Source of the DNA: Halobacteriales archaeon QS_1_68_17
GTDB lineage: Archaea; Halobacteriota; Halobacteria; Halobacteriales; Haloarculaceae
Direction of reading: 5' to 3'
NCBI GenBank assembly: GCA_003021105.1
Contig: PXRG01000033.1
Span: 1 to 57,450, forward strand
Length of the DNA: 57,450 bases
A program made the position numbers and the translations under genes. Positions 1-8,501 of this stretch are shown one piece after another. How positions within the stretch are numbered: the stretch's first letter is position 1; each line of letters starts with the position of its first letter. The notes under the pieces were generated by a model that was given only the letters and a program-made list of their open reading frames with translations, had not been told where the DNA came from and searched no databases.

Positions 1-723
1 GTAGACGACACTGGTGAGGCTGTTGAAATTGAGGGTTCGGACGATACCGGGCACGAAACCGTCCTCGGTATCGACCTTGGTGTGAACAGTCTCGCTGTCT
101 CGTCAACGGGCACGTTCTGGAGTGGTGACGAGTACGACCACTGGATTGCCGAGTTCGAGAAACGCCGAGCGGAGATGCGACAGTGCGAGACACGGGCCGC
201 GCACAACGCTCTCCTGCGACTTGGGAAACGAGAGCGAGCATGGCGCAAACAGTACATTCACACAGTTGCTAACGAACTCGTCACAGAAGCAGTTGAACAC
301 GACTGCGATGTGATCGTATTCGAGGAGTTAACGGATATTCGAGAGCGACTGCCTCACGCGGACTGGCATCACGTGTGGGCGTTCCGTCGTCTCATTGAAT
401 ATGTTGAGTACAAGGCTCCAGAACAGGGTATAGCGGTTGAACAGGTCGAGCCAGACCATACGAGCCAACGGTGTTCGCACACGGACTGTGGATTCACCCA
501 CGAAGACAACCGTGACGGCGAACACTTCCGATGTCTGAAGTGTGGGTACGAAGTCAATGCAGACTACAACGGCGCGAAAAACGTCGGACTACGGTATATG
601 CGGAAGCGACAACACAGACTGCGTTCCTCGCCCACGTCGGGGAGCGTAGACGCACCAGTAGACGTGCGTGTAAATGGTGGGATGCTGAACGGCGATGGCT
701 ATCGGCCAACCGCCGAGAGTTGA
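1..723 (+). CDS. tnpB: TnpB (IS200/IS605 family), 5'-truncated by window edge
   Basis: RNA-guided nuclease of an IS200/IS605-type element. The frame is open from base 1, so the N-terminal part lies outside the window. Visible motifs: the RuvC-I motif GIDLGVNS at about 67-90 (catalytic Asp), the RuvC-II Glu in VIVFEEL (about 313-333), a zinc finger with C-x4-C and C-x2-C pairs (about 475-545), and the RuvC-III Asp in NADYNGAKN (about 556-582). The C-terminal tail is the variable extension usual in haloarchaeal TnpB. No TnpA is visible. The gene runs directly into a structured 3' end that stops at the aldolase gene. Family certain; whether the element is complete cannot be judged here. Confidence 0.93.
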   Translation, partial: VDDTGEAVEIEGSDDTGHETVLGIDLGVNSLAVSSTGTFWSGDEYDHWIAEFEKRRAEMRQCETRAAHNALLRLGKRERAWRKQYIHTVANELVTEAVEHDCDVIVFEELTDIRERLPHADWHHVWAFRRLIEYVEYKAPEQGIAVEQVEPDHTSQRCSHTDCGFTHEDNRDGEHFRCLKCGYEVNADYNGAKNVGLRYMRKRQHRLRSSPTSGSVDAPVDVRVNGGMLNGDGYRPTAES

Positions 724-743
724 TCGCCGGGAGTCCACATCAA

Positions 744-800
744 AACCCCTCCCTCAACGAGCGAACCGCCTATGCGGTGAGCGAGGTAGGGTGGGGTCGT
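744..800 (+). ncRNA. Putative TnpB right-end / guide-RNA hairpin region
   Basis: After the tnpB stop the sequence can fold: an ACCGC/GCGGT stem with a 4-nt loop (about 765-778) sits inside an outer C-rich/G-rich pairing (CCCCTCCCTC with GAGGTAGGGTGGGG). IS200/IS605 elements carry such a structured right end, and in TnpB systems it is transcribed as the guide (omega/re) RNA. The exact element end is not visible; it must lie before or at the aldolase stop codon at 801. Inferred from position and folding only. Confidence 0.5.
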
Positions 801-1601
801 TTACTCCCAGACCTCGGCGACCGACGCGCCACGGTGGACGATGTCGTTGAGCGCGGCGACCGTGCGGGCGGGGTCGTCGGATTTCCAGATCGTCCGGCCG
901 ATCATCAGCCCCCGGGCACCGGCGTCCATCGCCCCCTCGACGGACTCGAGCATGCTCCGGGTGGTGCCGGAGGCCGGTCCGCCGAGGATCATCACCGGTA
1001 CCGGCGCGTTCGAGACGATCTCCTCGAACGAGTCGACGCTCCCGGTGTAGGGCGATTTCAGCACGTCCGCCCCGAACTCCCAGCCCATCCGGAGCGCGTC
1101 GGCCACGTACTCCGGGTCCGTCTCGAGCTGGTCGGGAACCCGTTCGCCCCACATCACAGGCTCGACGATCAGCGGGACTCCCGTGTCCCGGAGTTGCTCC
1201 GCGAGCCGGCCGATGTACTCGACGTTCCGCCGGAAGGTCTCGGTGTCGTCGCGGCCGAACACGAGCACGGCCTTGATTCCGACCGGGTCGAGTTCGCGCA
1301 TGAACTCGGTGTCGAAGGCCGGGGTCCAGAGGTCCGTCCCGTCGTCCCGGCCGGGGCGGGTCGACCAGGTCACGACGTCGGCAGTCAGCGCGACGTCGAC
1401 GTCGGCCTGCCGCAGGCGGTCGCGGTAGTGGCGCGCGAAGTGGGGACCGACCAGCACGGCGTCCGGTCCGCCGTCGAGGACGCGGTCGAGCGTCTCGACG
1501 GGGTCCGCGAACCCGTCGGGGGCACCGAGTGAGAGACCGTGGTCGAGCGCTACGACTACCGAGTTACCCGAAGGGGTGTCTAGGAGCTGGTGTGCTGTCA
1601 T
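801..1601 (-). CDS. Class I aldolase, DhnA/LsrF/FbaB-like
   Basis: A 266-residue TIM-barrel Schiff-base aldolase. Key features: VALDHG near residue 20, the Schiff-base lysine K182 in DVLKSPYTG, the phosphate-binding end with GGPASG (about 213) and the ALMIGR-like GLMIGRTIW (about 233). The family includes archaeal fructose-bisphosphate aldolases, LsrF and ADH synthase; this sequence looks nearer the LsrF/DhnA side. It is last in the minus-strand run SBP-permease-aldolase, beside a PfkB-type kinase, so the likely job is cleaving a phosphorylated sugar made by that kinase. The substrate cannot be named. Its 3' end abuts the tnpB right end, but the protein is full length. Confidence 0.8.
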   Translation of the reverse strand: MTAHQLLDTPSGNSVVVALDHGLSLGAPDGFADPVETLDRVLDGGPDAVLVGPHFARHYRDRLRQADVDVALTADVVTWSTRPGRDDGTDLWTPAFDTEFMRELDPVGIKAVLVFGRDDTETFRRNVEYIGRLAEQLRDTGVPLIVEPVMWGERVPDQLETDPEYVADALRMGWEFGADVLKSPYTGSVDSFEEIVSNAPVPVMILGGPASGTTRSMLESVEGAMDAGARGLMIGRTIWKSDDPARTVAALNDIVHRGASVAEVWE

Positions 1602-1743
1602 CAGGCGTCACTTCGGGTGCAGGCCGGCTGCACATAAAACTTTGTCCATCAGTGGGGAGGCGCGGGTCGGAGGAGAACTCGCGTGTCGTCCGGCGGGCGG
1701 ACGTTCGGTCGGATGCCACCCCCCAAAGGTGGCAAACGCGCGG

Positions 1744-2763
1744 CTACGACTTGGTGATGAGTCGCTGCCTGATCCGTTCTTCCATGGTGTAGACGATGAT
1801 GGCGACGAGCAGGACGACGCCGTTGATGACGTCGACCGCGGTGGCCTCGACGCCCGAGAGGACGAGGGCCGACTCGACCGCCGCCAGCAGTATTACGCCC
1901 CCGGCCGCGCCCACGACGTGACCCCGGCCGCCGAAGAGGCTCACGCCGCCGATCACCGCGGCGGCGAAGGCGGGGAACACGTCGTTCTGACCGATTGTCG
2001 GCGGCGCGACGCCGAGAAAGCCCGTGTAGAGCAACCCCCCGAGTGCGCTCAGGACGCCCGAGAGCACGTAGACCAGGATGACGACCCGCGTCGTATTGAT
2101 GCCCGACTCCATGGCCGCGTGTTTGTTCCCCCCGACGGCGTAGATGGCGCGGCCGAACGCGGAGTATTTCAGCCAGACGCCGAAGGCAGCGTACAGCACC
2201 GCCATCAGGATGATCGCGAACGGGATCGAGCCGATCTGCCCGCCGCCCGGATAGAGGTAGACCTCCGGCAACCCGGTCAGCGCGGCCGTCGAGAGGAGCT
2301 TGATGCTCCCGCTGAGGATCATCAGCATCGCGAGCGTCTGCAGGAACGGGTTGACACCGATGTAGGTGATCGAGACGCCGTTGATCAGCCCGATCAGCGC
2401 GCCCACCGAGAGGATCAGGGCGATCCCCGTCGGGCCGGACAGCCCCGGCAGCCACTCGGTGAGGACGAGGGCGGTCAGGATCGCCGTGAAGCCGGCGGTG
2501 GCTCCAACCGACAGGTCGAAGTGACCGCTCAGCAAACAGAGCGACTCCCCGAGGACGATCGCCGAGAGCGCTGCCGTCCCGAACAGCATCGCCCGGATGT
2601 TCCCGGGCGAACTGAACACCGGAACGACGGTGGCAAAGACGATCGACGCGACGAGCAGGATCGGCCAGATCATGTTGTCGAGCGCGAACAGGATGGCCTC
2701 GGTCCTGTCGACGTCGAGGATCCGTCGCAACCCGCCCTGCAACGCGTTGGAGCCAGTCGACAT
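1744..2763 (-). CDS. Sugar ABC transporter permease, RbsC-like
   Basis: A 339-residue polytopic membrane protein of the BPD_transp_2 (RbsC/XylH) type. It has about 8-10 hydrophobic segments, beginning after a short charged N-terminus near residue 30. The cytoplasmic loop GRAIYAVGGNKHAAMESGI (about residues 225-243) is the conserved coupling motif of this family. It forms the membrane pore for the lipoprotein encoded 6 bp upstream. One permease gene probably makes a homodimer. The matching ATPase is the divergent gene at 4169, which is broken. Confidence 0.9.
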   Translation of the reverse strand: MSTGSNALQGGLRRILDVDRTEAILFALDNMIWPILLVASIVFATVVPVFSSPGNIRAMLFGTAALSAIVLGESLCLLSGHFDLSVGATAGFTAILTALVLTEWLPGLSGPTGIALILSVGALIGLINGVSITYIGVNPFLQTLAMLMILSGSIKLLSTAALTGLPEVYLYPGGGQIGSIPFAIILMAVLYAAFGVWLKYSAFGRAIYAVGGNKHAAMESGINTTRVVILVYVLSGVLSALGGLLYTGFLGVAPPTIGQNDVFPAFAAAVIGGVSLFGGRGHVVGAAGGVILLAAVESALVLSGVEATAVDVINGVVLLVAIIVYTMEERIRQRLITKS

Positions 2764-2769
2764 CGGCGT

Positions 2770-3996
2770 TTACGCGAGGTTACCCCAGATGTAGGGGACG
2801 TCGGCGTTCTCCTTGGTCACGACGACCTGGCTCGTCTTGAAGTACGTCTGCATGCCGTCGTCGAACTCCAGTTCCGTGACCTGGGCCGGCGCCCACAGCG
2901 GCTCCTTCCAGGGATCGATGCCGTCGTGTTTGTTCCCCGTCGAGATCGTGAGGTCGTCGGCCGTGATCTCCTGTCCCGGGTCCGGGATCGCGCTGTCGTC
3001 CTTGTCGGCGTCGAGGTAGTCGACCACGTACTTCATCGTGATCGGCGCGTAGAAGAGGTTGGGCTGGTCGATCGCCGCGTCGAAGTAGTCGTTCCGGATC
3101 GCCTCCAGCGTCGACGGCCCGGCGTCCAACCCGACGGTCGTGATGTGGTTTTCGTTGCCGATGGGGTGTTTGACCCCCTCGTTCTCGAAGGCCGTCATCG
3201 CCGCCAGCCCCGACAGGAGGTCCGGACAGTACAGCGCGTCGAAGTCCGAGTCCTTCTGGAGCTGCGTCGTGATCTTGTTCGCGGCGTCCTGCTGGGACTG
3301 GTCGTACTCGAGCTGGCTGATGACCTCGATGTCCTCGTACTGGGAGATCTGGCTCTCGAACCCCTCGTGTCGCTGGACGAACGTCTCGGAGTCCTGCGGG
3401 AGCAACACCTCGACGACCGTCCCCTCGGGGGAGCCGTACCGCTGTTCGAGCCGGCTCGCCAGCGTGTCGGCCGCCGACGAGGCGGCGTCGGCGTTGCCGA
3501 ACGCCGTGAACAGCGGGACCTCGCTCGTGGCCGCCGTCGAGTTGGCGGTGAACACCGGGACGTTCTCGGCCGCCGCGTCCTCGACCATCGTGACCGCGGC
3601 GTCCGACTGGACCGGACTGGTCAGGATCGCGTCGACGTCCTGCTGGAGGAGCGTCTTGACGTCGTTGATCTGCTTGGTCGCGTCGAACTCGCCGTCGGTG
3701 ACGGTCAGTTCGAGGCCCATGTCCTGGGCGTACCACTCGGCCCCCTTCCTGAAGGCACCCATCCACGGGTCGCCGCCCAGTCCCATGATGGCGAACCCGA
3801 TGTGGTACGAGTCGTCGCCACCACCGCCGTCGCTGTCGTCCATCGTGGTTCCTTCGTTGCCGCCGTCGCCACCATCGCCACCGCCGTCGCCGCCGTCGCC
3901 GCCGTCGCCACCGTCGCCGCCACCCGTACAGCCTGCGAACGCGACGAGACTCGATGCACCAGCGCCTTTCAGAAGGGTACGTCTGTTAACTCTCAT
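2770..3996 (-). CDS. Sugar ABC transporter substrate-binding lipoprotein, RbsB-like
   Basis: A 408-residue periplasmic-binding-protein fold of the RbsB group (Peripla_BP_4). The N-terminus reads NRRTLLKGAG then a lipobox AFAGC: a Tat-exported lipoprotein, as is common in haloarchaea. A glycine/aspartate linker of repeated GGD units follows (about residues 26-48). The binding domain starts near HIGFAIMGLGGDPWMGAF and continues with the usual ILTSPVQSDAAV ligand-site stretch. It heads the minus-strand operon SBP-permease-aldolase. Ligand unknown; pentose or hexose by family. Confidence 0.9.
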   Translation of the reverse strand: MRVNRRTLLKGAGASSLVAFAGCTGGGDGGDGGDGGDGGGDGGDGGNEGTTMDDSDGGGGDDSYHIGFAIMGLGGDPWMGAFRKGAEWYAQDMGLELTVTDGEFDATKQINDVKTLLQQDVDAILTSPVQSDAAVTMVEDAAAENVPVFTANSTAATSEVPLFTAFGNADAASSAADTLASRLEQRYGSPEGTVVEVLLPQDSETFVQRHEGFESQISQYEDIEVISQLEYDQSQQDAANKITTQLQKDSDFDALYCPDLLSGLAAMTAFENEGVKHPIGNENHITTVGLDAGPSTLEAIRNDYFDAAIDQPNLFYAPITMKYVVDYLDADKDDSAIPDPGQEITADDLTISTGNKHDGIDPWKEPLWAPAQVTELEFDDGMQTYFKTSQVVVTKENADVPYIWGNLA

Positions 3997-4168
3997 GGTC
4001 TATTGTGGGGAGTCTTCCCAAACGGACGTACTAAACGGATCGCACTTAAACTTTCCCCGCGAGCCGGCGCACGCGATCCGCGGCCGCGCCGCTCGCGCCC
4101 GGCGCAATCCTGCCCGACCGGTCGCCGGTTGCGGTACGTTTATGTGCTGTCATCACGGCGCTCAGTGT
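3997..4168 (+). promoter_or_regulatory. Divergent promoter region of the sugar importer
   Basis: Between the SBP gene (minus) and the ATPase gene (plus). A TATA-like TTTAAG (about 4046-4052, minus strand) suits the SBP with a short leader. CGTTTATG (about 4137-4144) lies about 27 nt before the ATG at 4169, giving a leaderless ATPase mRNA. An imperfect inverted repeat, TGGGGAGTCTTCCCA at 4006-4020, lies in the SBP leader and could be an operator, for example for the GlpR-type repressor at 6286. Confidence 0.4.
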
Positions 4169-4914
<746 letters not shown>

Positions 4915-5014
4915 CCGTCCTCGGGGACGCCCCCCGCGGCGCCACGCCGCCGGCCGGCGAACGCCTGCCCGACGGGAACTTATTTAACGACGGGTGGCGA
5001 CACCGGTGGCGTGA

Positions 5015-6142
5015 ATGAGTGACCGAGCGATTCCACCCGAGACGAGGCAGGCGGTCCGGGACTGCCAGCGGAGCCTCCCGGCGGCGTTCGACGAGGGGGA
5101 CCTCGCGTTCGGCTTCGACGGCATCGTCGACAACGTCCGGGTGATGGTGGACACGCGCCACAGCCCGACGGAGTTCGACCGGCTCGCCACGCTCGCGGAC
5201 CTGCGCGACCGGCTGGACGCGTCCATCGCGTCGGAGAGTTCGCTCACCGTCGAGTGGGAGATGGAGGGCAAGCGGACCGGCGGGCACGCGTGCCACCTCG
5301 CGCGGGCGTTCAACACCCTCGGTGCGGACACGACGATGATCGGCACGTACGGCCGGCCGCCCCGCGAACCGTTCGTCTCGGAGTTCGACGACTCGACGCT
5401 GGTTTCCATCGGCGCGCCGGGGTACTGCGACGCCGTCGAGTTCGACGACGGCAAGCTCCTGATCACCGAGACCAGCGAGGCGTTGGAACTCGACTGGGAG
5501 ATGCTCCGCGACCGACTCGACCCCGGGACCCTGGCCGATCACCTCGACGGGACCGACGTGTTCGGCGTCGGCTACTGGAACATGACCGCGGCGCTCCCGG
5601 ACCTGCTGGCGACGCTCGTCGCGGAGACGTGGCCCCGCCAGGAGTCGCCCCCCGACCACGTCTTCTTCGACCCCGGCGACATCCGGAGCCTCCCCGGGGA
5701 GACGCTCCGCGAGGGAGCCCGGCGGCTCGAAACGGCCAACGAGACGGTCCCGATCACGGTGAGCGCGAACCGCTCCGAGACCGAGGCACTGGCGGCGGCC
5801 CTCGCCGGCGGGGACCCGGAGACGCTGGCTGACGCGGCGAGGACCGCCGGGGCGGAACTCGGCGTGGACCGCCTCGTGGGCCACTCGGCATCCCGGGCGG
5901 TGGTGGTCTCCGGCGGGGACGCGACCGCGGTCGAGGTCCCGACGACGGACGCGCCGGCGATGACGACCAGCGCCGGCGACCACTTCAACGTCGGCTTCCT
6001 GCTCGGCCACCTCGCCGGCCTCTCCGACCCGGCCGCGACCGTCGTCGCAAACGCCGTCGCCGGCTCGTTCGTCCGGACGGGATCGCCCCCGGACTACGAC
6101 GACATCGCCGCGTTCGTCGACGACTACCTGGCGAAGTTCTGA
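5015..6142 (+). CDS. PfkB/ribokinase-family carbohydrate kinase
   Basis: A 375-residue protein. GGHACHLARAFNTLGAD (about residues 89-105) matches the N-terminal sugar-binding motif, and TTSAGDHFNVGFLLG (about 323-337) matches the C-terminal anion-hole motif with the catalytic Asp (here SAGD instead of the usual GAGD). It would phosphorylate a sugar delivered by the adjacent importer, and the aldolase at 801 could cleave the product. A TATA box (CTTATTTAA, about 4978-4986) lies about 30 nt before the ATG, so a leaderless mRNA is likely. It is longer than typical ribokinases (about 300), with an extended N-terminus. The substrate cannot be inferred. Confidence 0.85.
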   Translation: MSDRAIPPETRQAVRDCQRSLPAAFDEGDLAFGFDGIVDNVRVMVDTRHSPTEFDRLATLADLRDRLDASIASESSLTVEWEMEGKRTGGHACHLARAFNTLGADTTMIGTYGRPPREPFVSEFDDSTLVSIGAPGYCDAVEFDDGKLLITETSEALELDWEMLRDRLDPGTLADHLDGTDVFGVGYWNMTAALPDLLATLVAETWPRQESPPDHVFFDPGDIRSLPGETLREGARRLETANETVPITVSANRSETEALAAALAGGDPETLADAARTAGAELGVDRLVGHSASRAVVVSGGDATAVEVPTTDAPAMTTSAGDHFNVGFLLGHLAGLSDPAATVVANAVAGSFVRTGSPPDYDDIAAFVDDYLAKF

Positions 6143-6181
6143 CCCGTCCTCGCTCTTCCCGTGCCGACGGCCTCGGACCGT

Positions 6182-6333
6182 CACTCGGTGCCCGCCCCCG
6201 GCCACTCGGTGCCCTCCGTCAGCCATTCGGTGACGCTCTCCAGCTACTCGGCGACGCCCTCAGGTCGCTCGGTGCCCGCCTCCAGTCACTCGGCGACGCC
6301 CTCCAGCCACTCGGTGTCGGCCGCCTCGAAGGC
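6182..6333. repeat. Seven degenerate 21-bp tandem units at the 3' end of the GlpR gene
   Basis: On the plus strand the unit begins CACTCGGTG followed by a variable 12-bp half; seven units follow in register (CACTCGGTG, CACTCGGTG, CATTCGGTG, TACTCGGCG, CGCTCGGTG, CACTCGGCG, CACTCGGTG). The last units encode the C-terminus of the minus-strand regulator (TEWLEGVAE), and its stop codon at 6286 falls inside the array. The remaining units lie in the gap after it. The 21-bp period keeps the frame, so slippage would lengthen or shorten the protein tail by 7 residues. Confidence 0.85.
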
Positions 6334-7095
6334 GTCGTGGAACCGGTCGGGGACGCGGCCGTCGGTGATGACCGCGTCGACGTCCTCGAGGGTAGCGAAC
6401 TGCCGGAACGTCCGCTCGCCGAACTTCGTGAGGTCGGCGACGATCACCGTCTGGGCCGCGCTGGCGATCACCTCCGTCTTGACGGCGGCCTCCTCCTCGA
6501 TGGGGGAGGTCAGCGCTCCCTTCTCGTCGATGCCGTTCGTCCCCACGAACGCGAGGTCGAAGTTCGACGTCCGCACGTAGCTCTGGGCCGGCCGGCCGAC
6601 CAGTCCCATCGACTCCTCGCGGAAGGACCCGCCGGTCATCTTCACGATGCCGTCGTCCTTCCCGAGTTCCATCGCCAGGAGCGGCGAGTTCGTGACGCTG
6701 ACGAACGACCCGTCCGTCGGCGCTTCCCGCGCAATCTGGAACGTGGTCGTGCCCGAGTCGAAGAAGACGACCTGCCCCTGCTGGATCTCCCGGGCGGCCC
6801 GCCGGCCGATGGCCCGTTTCCGCTCTAGCCCCTCGACGACCTTCTGGTCGAACGGCCGTTCCGACCTGGCGTGAGTCGCGGGCATCGCACCCCCGTGTGT
6901 CCGCTCGATGAGGTTCCTGTCCGCCAGCGCGCGCAGGTCGCGCCTGATCGTCGATCCCGACACGTCGAATTCGTCGATGAGTTCGTCGACCGACAGACCG
7001 TTCCGGTCGGTGACCAGTTCGACGATGCGCCGGCGGCGCGTCTCGGGTGTCGTCACGGCTGTCCCGCCGGACCGACCGCGATCGTTTCCGCGCAT
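6286..7095 (-). CDS. DeoR/GlpR-family transcriptional repressor
   Basis: A 269-residue protein. Its N-terminal DeoR helix-turn-helix (about residues 17-70) has VDELIDEFDVSGSTIRRDL and the family's IERTHGGA. The C-terminal sugar-phosphate sensor domain contains FFDSGTTT, FVGTNGID and the TEVIASAA region. Haloarchaeal GlpR represses sugar-kinase and aldolase genes until a phosphorylated sugar binds, so the neighbouring PfkB kinase, importer and aldolase are the natural targets. A TATA box, GGTATAAACC (minus strand, about 7119-7128), is about 27 nt upstream of the ATG. The extreme C-terminus is made of the 21-bp repeat. Confidence 0.9.
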   Translation of the reverse strand: MRGNDRGRSGGTAVTTPETRRRRIVELVTDRNGLSVDELIDEFDVSGSTIRRDLRALADRNLIERTHGGAMPATHARSERPFDQKVVEGLERKRAIGRRAAREIQQGQVVFFDSGTTTFQIAREAPTDGSFVSVTNSPLLAMELGKDDGIVKMTGGSFREESMGLVGRPAQSYVRTSNFDLAFVGTNGIDEKGALTSPIEEEAAVKTEVIASAAQTVIVADLTKFGERTFRQFATLEDVDAVITDGRVPDRFHDAFEAADTEWLEGVAE

Positions 7096-7678
7096 GTGTG
7101 TCCATCCCGGCGGCTGGTTTATACCTTTTCGTGTCAGCGGCGATTATTTGTGATTTTTTGTATCTATTGTAATTATTTATACCGAGAAAAATATTTGCGA
7201 ACCGCCCGTCGGGCACACAGAAACGCGGGCGTTAGCGGGCCTCGCGCGCACTCGATCAAAAATGTGGCCAGGGATGCGCTCTGTTTATCCAGGACCGTAT
7301 GGACTTTACGTAATATATATCTCCAATGAATATACTTTCCGGCGTTCGTATCCCGCCACGGCCGACCGGTGCGGCGGACCGGTTACCACCATCCCCTGGC
7401 ATGACAGCACTATGTTTGTAACGAGACGTCGCACGGGCAGGCGACGAGCGATGAACGGTGCGACCTGAATATAATACTTGTAGTGATGTTATGCGACACA
7501 ACCAGAGCCGCTCCTCCACGCCCGGCCCCGGTTCGTGGGCGCGTGTTCGACCCCATCGAACGGCTGTTTCCGGCGGAAGCGGCAGCGACAGCCACGGGAT
7601 CGCCGTCACCGGTGACATATCCGCCGGCAGGAAGCCGGATACGCTGCCGGTCAGCGGTCCCACGAGCGTCCCTTGTCG
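7096..7678. other. Intergenic region without a supported gene
   Basis: About 580 bp. The left end carries the glpR-like promoter. An AT-rich patch (about 7145-7200) includes ATTATTTATACC, a possible plus-strand TATA box. Further TATA-like spots occur near 7310-7330 and 7467-7476. No open frame here has a recognisable product, Shine-Dalgarno support or family motif. A small RNA is possible but not supported by any clear fold that I can see. Confidence 0.5.
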
Positions 7679-7701
7679 TTCGATTCGGTCGAATGTTATA
7701 A
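7679..7701 (+). promoter_or_regulatory. Palindrome plus TATA box of the IclR-type regulator
   Basis: The inverted repeat TTCGATTCGGTCGAA (7679-7693) directly abuts TTATAA (7696-7701), which lies about 27 nt upstream of the ATG at 7726. The spacing fits a leaderless mRNA. The palindrome sits over the BRE position, where a bound repressor would block TFB/TBP, so autoregulation by the gene product is likely. Confidence 0.45.
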
Positions 7702-7725
7702 GTGATGTTCGTCTCAAGGGGAACC

Positions 7726-8496
7726 ATGGTAGCGGACGAGAGCGGACGGAACGTCATCAAATCGGACGTGAAGCTACTGGCGATCCTCGAACGGGTCAGA
7801 GAGAACCAGGAGGTCGGCGTCACCGAAATCGCGGCGGACCTGGACATGGCAAAGAGCACCGTCCACGCACATCTGAACACGCTCGAACGCGAGGGGTACG
7901 TCGTCAAGGAGGGGTCGCTGTACCGGCTGGGATTGCGGTTCCTCTCGCTTGGCATCTCGGTCCGGGAGGAGTGGCCGGGATTCGAGATGATCCGGGAGAA
8001 AGTGGACGAGCTAGCAGCCGACACGGGCGAGCGCGTCCAGTTTATCGTCGAAGAGCACGGCTACGGCGTCTATGTCTACCGGGCGGTCGGGGAGAGCGCC
8101 GTCGAGACCGATTCGCGGGTCGGCAAGCGCGTCCCGCTGAACGCGATCTCGGCCGGCAAGGCGATCCTCGCGTTCGTGGACGAGGAGCGGATCGCGGAGA
8201 TCGTCGACGACATCGGCCTCCCCGGACTGACCGAGAACACGATCACCGACCCGGACGTACTGCGATCGGAACTGGAGGGGATCAGGAAGCACGGGTTCGC
8301 GCGCAACGTCGAGGAAAGTACCGAGGGCCTCCGGGCCGTCGGGGTCCCGATACTGAACCCGGACGGCACCGTCATCGGCGCGATCAGCGTGAGCGGCCCC
8401 TCCCACCGCCTGACCGACGAGACCTTCGAACAGGAGATCCCGAACCTGATCCTCGGGGCCGTCAACGAGATCGAACTGAAGCTCCGGTTTTCCTGA
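7726..8496 (+). CDS. IclR-family transcriptional regulator
   Basis: A 256-residue protein when started at the ATG at 7726 (MVADESGRN); an in-frame start 24 nt earlier lies too close to the TATA box. The N-terminal winged helix-turn-helix contains VGVTEIAADLDMAKSTVHAHLNTLEREGYV. The C-terminal IclR effector domain (GAF-like) contains SAGKAILAF and GVPILNPDGTVIGAISVSGPSHRL. It ends 5 bp before the convergent CoA-transferase gene and probably controls the neighbouring CoA-transferase, ALDH and alcohol-oxidation genes. The effector is unknown. Confidence 0.92.
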   Translation: MVADESGRNVIKSDVKLLAILERVRENQEVGVTEIAADLDMAKSTVHAHLNTLEREGYVVKEGSLYRLGLRFLSLGISVREEWPGFEMIREKVDELAADTGERVQFIVEEHGYGVYVYRAVGESAVETDSRVGKRVPLNAISAGKAILAFVDEERIAEIVDDIGLPGLTENTITDPDVLRSELEGIRKHGFARNVEESTEGLRAVGVPILNPDGTVIGAISVSGPSHRLTDETFEQEIPNLILGAVNEIELKLRFS

Positions 8497-8501
8497 CCCG
8501 G

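Noticed and set aside
3840-3935. GGD-rich repeats as a possible CRISPR or microsatellite
   Set aside because: They code the usual Gly/Asp linker of a haloarchaeal lipoprotein; no spacer-repeat structure.
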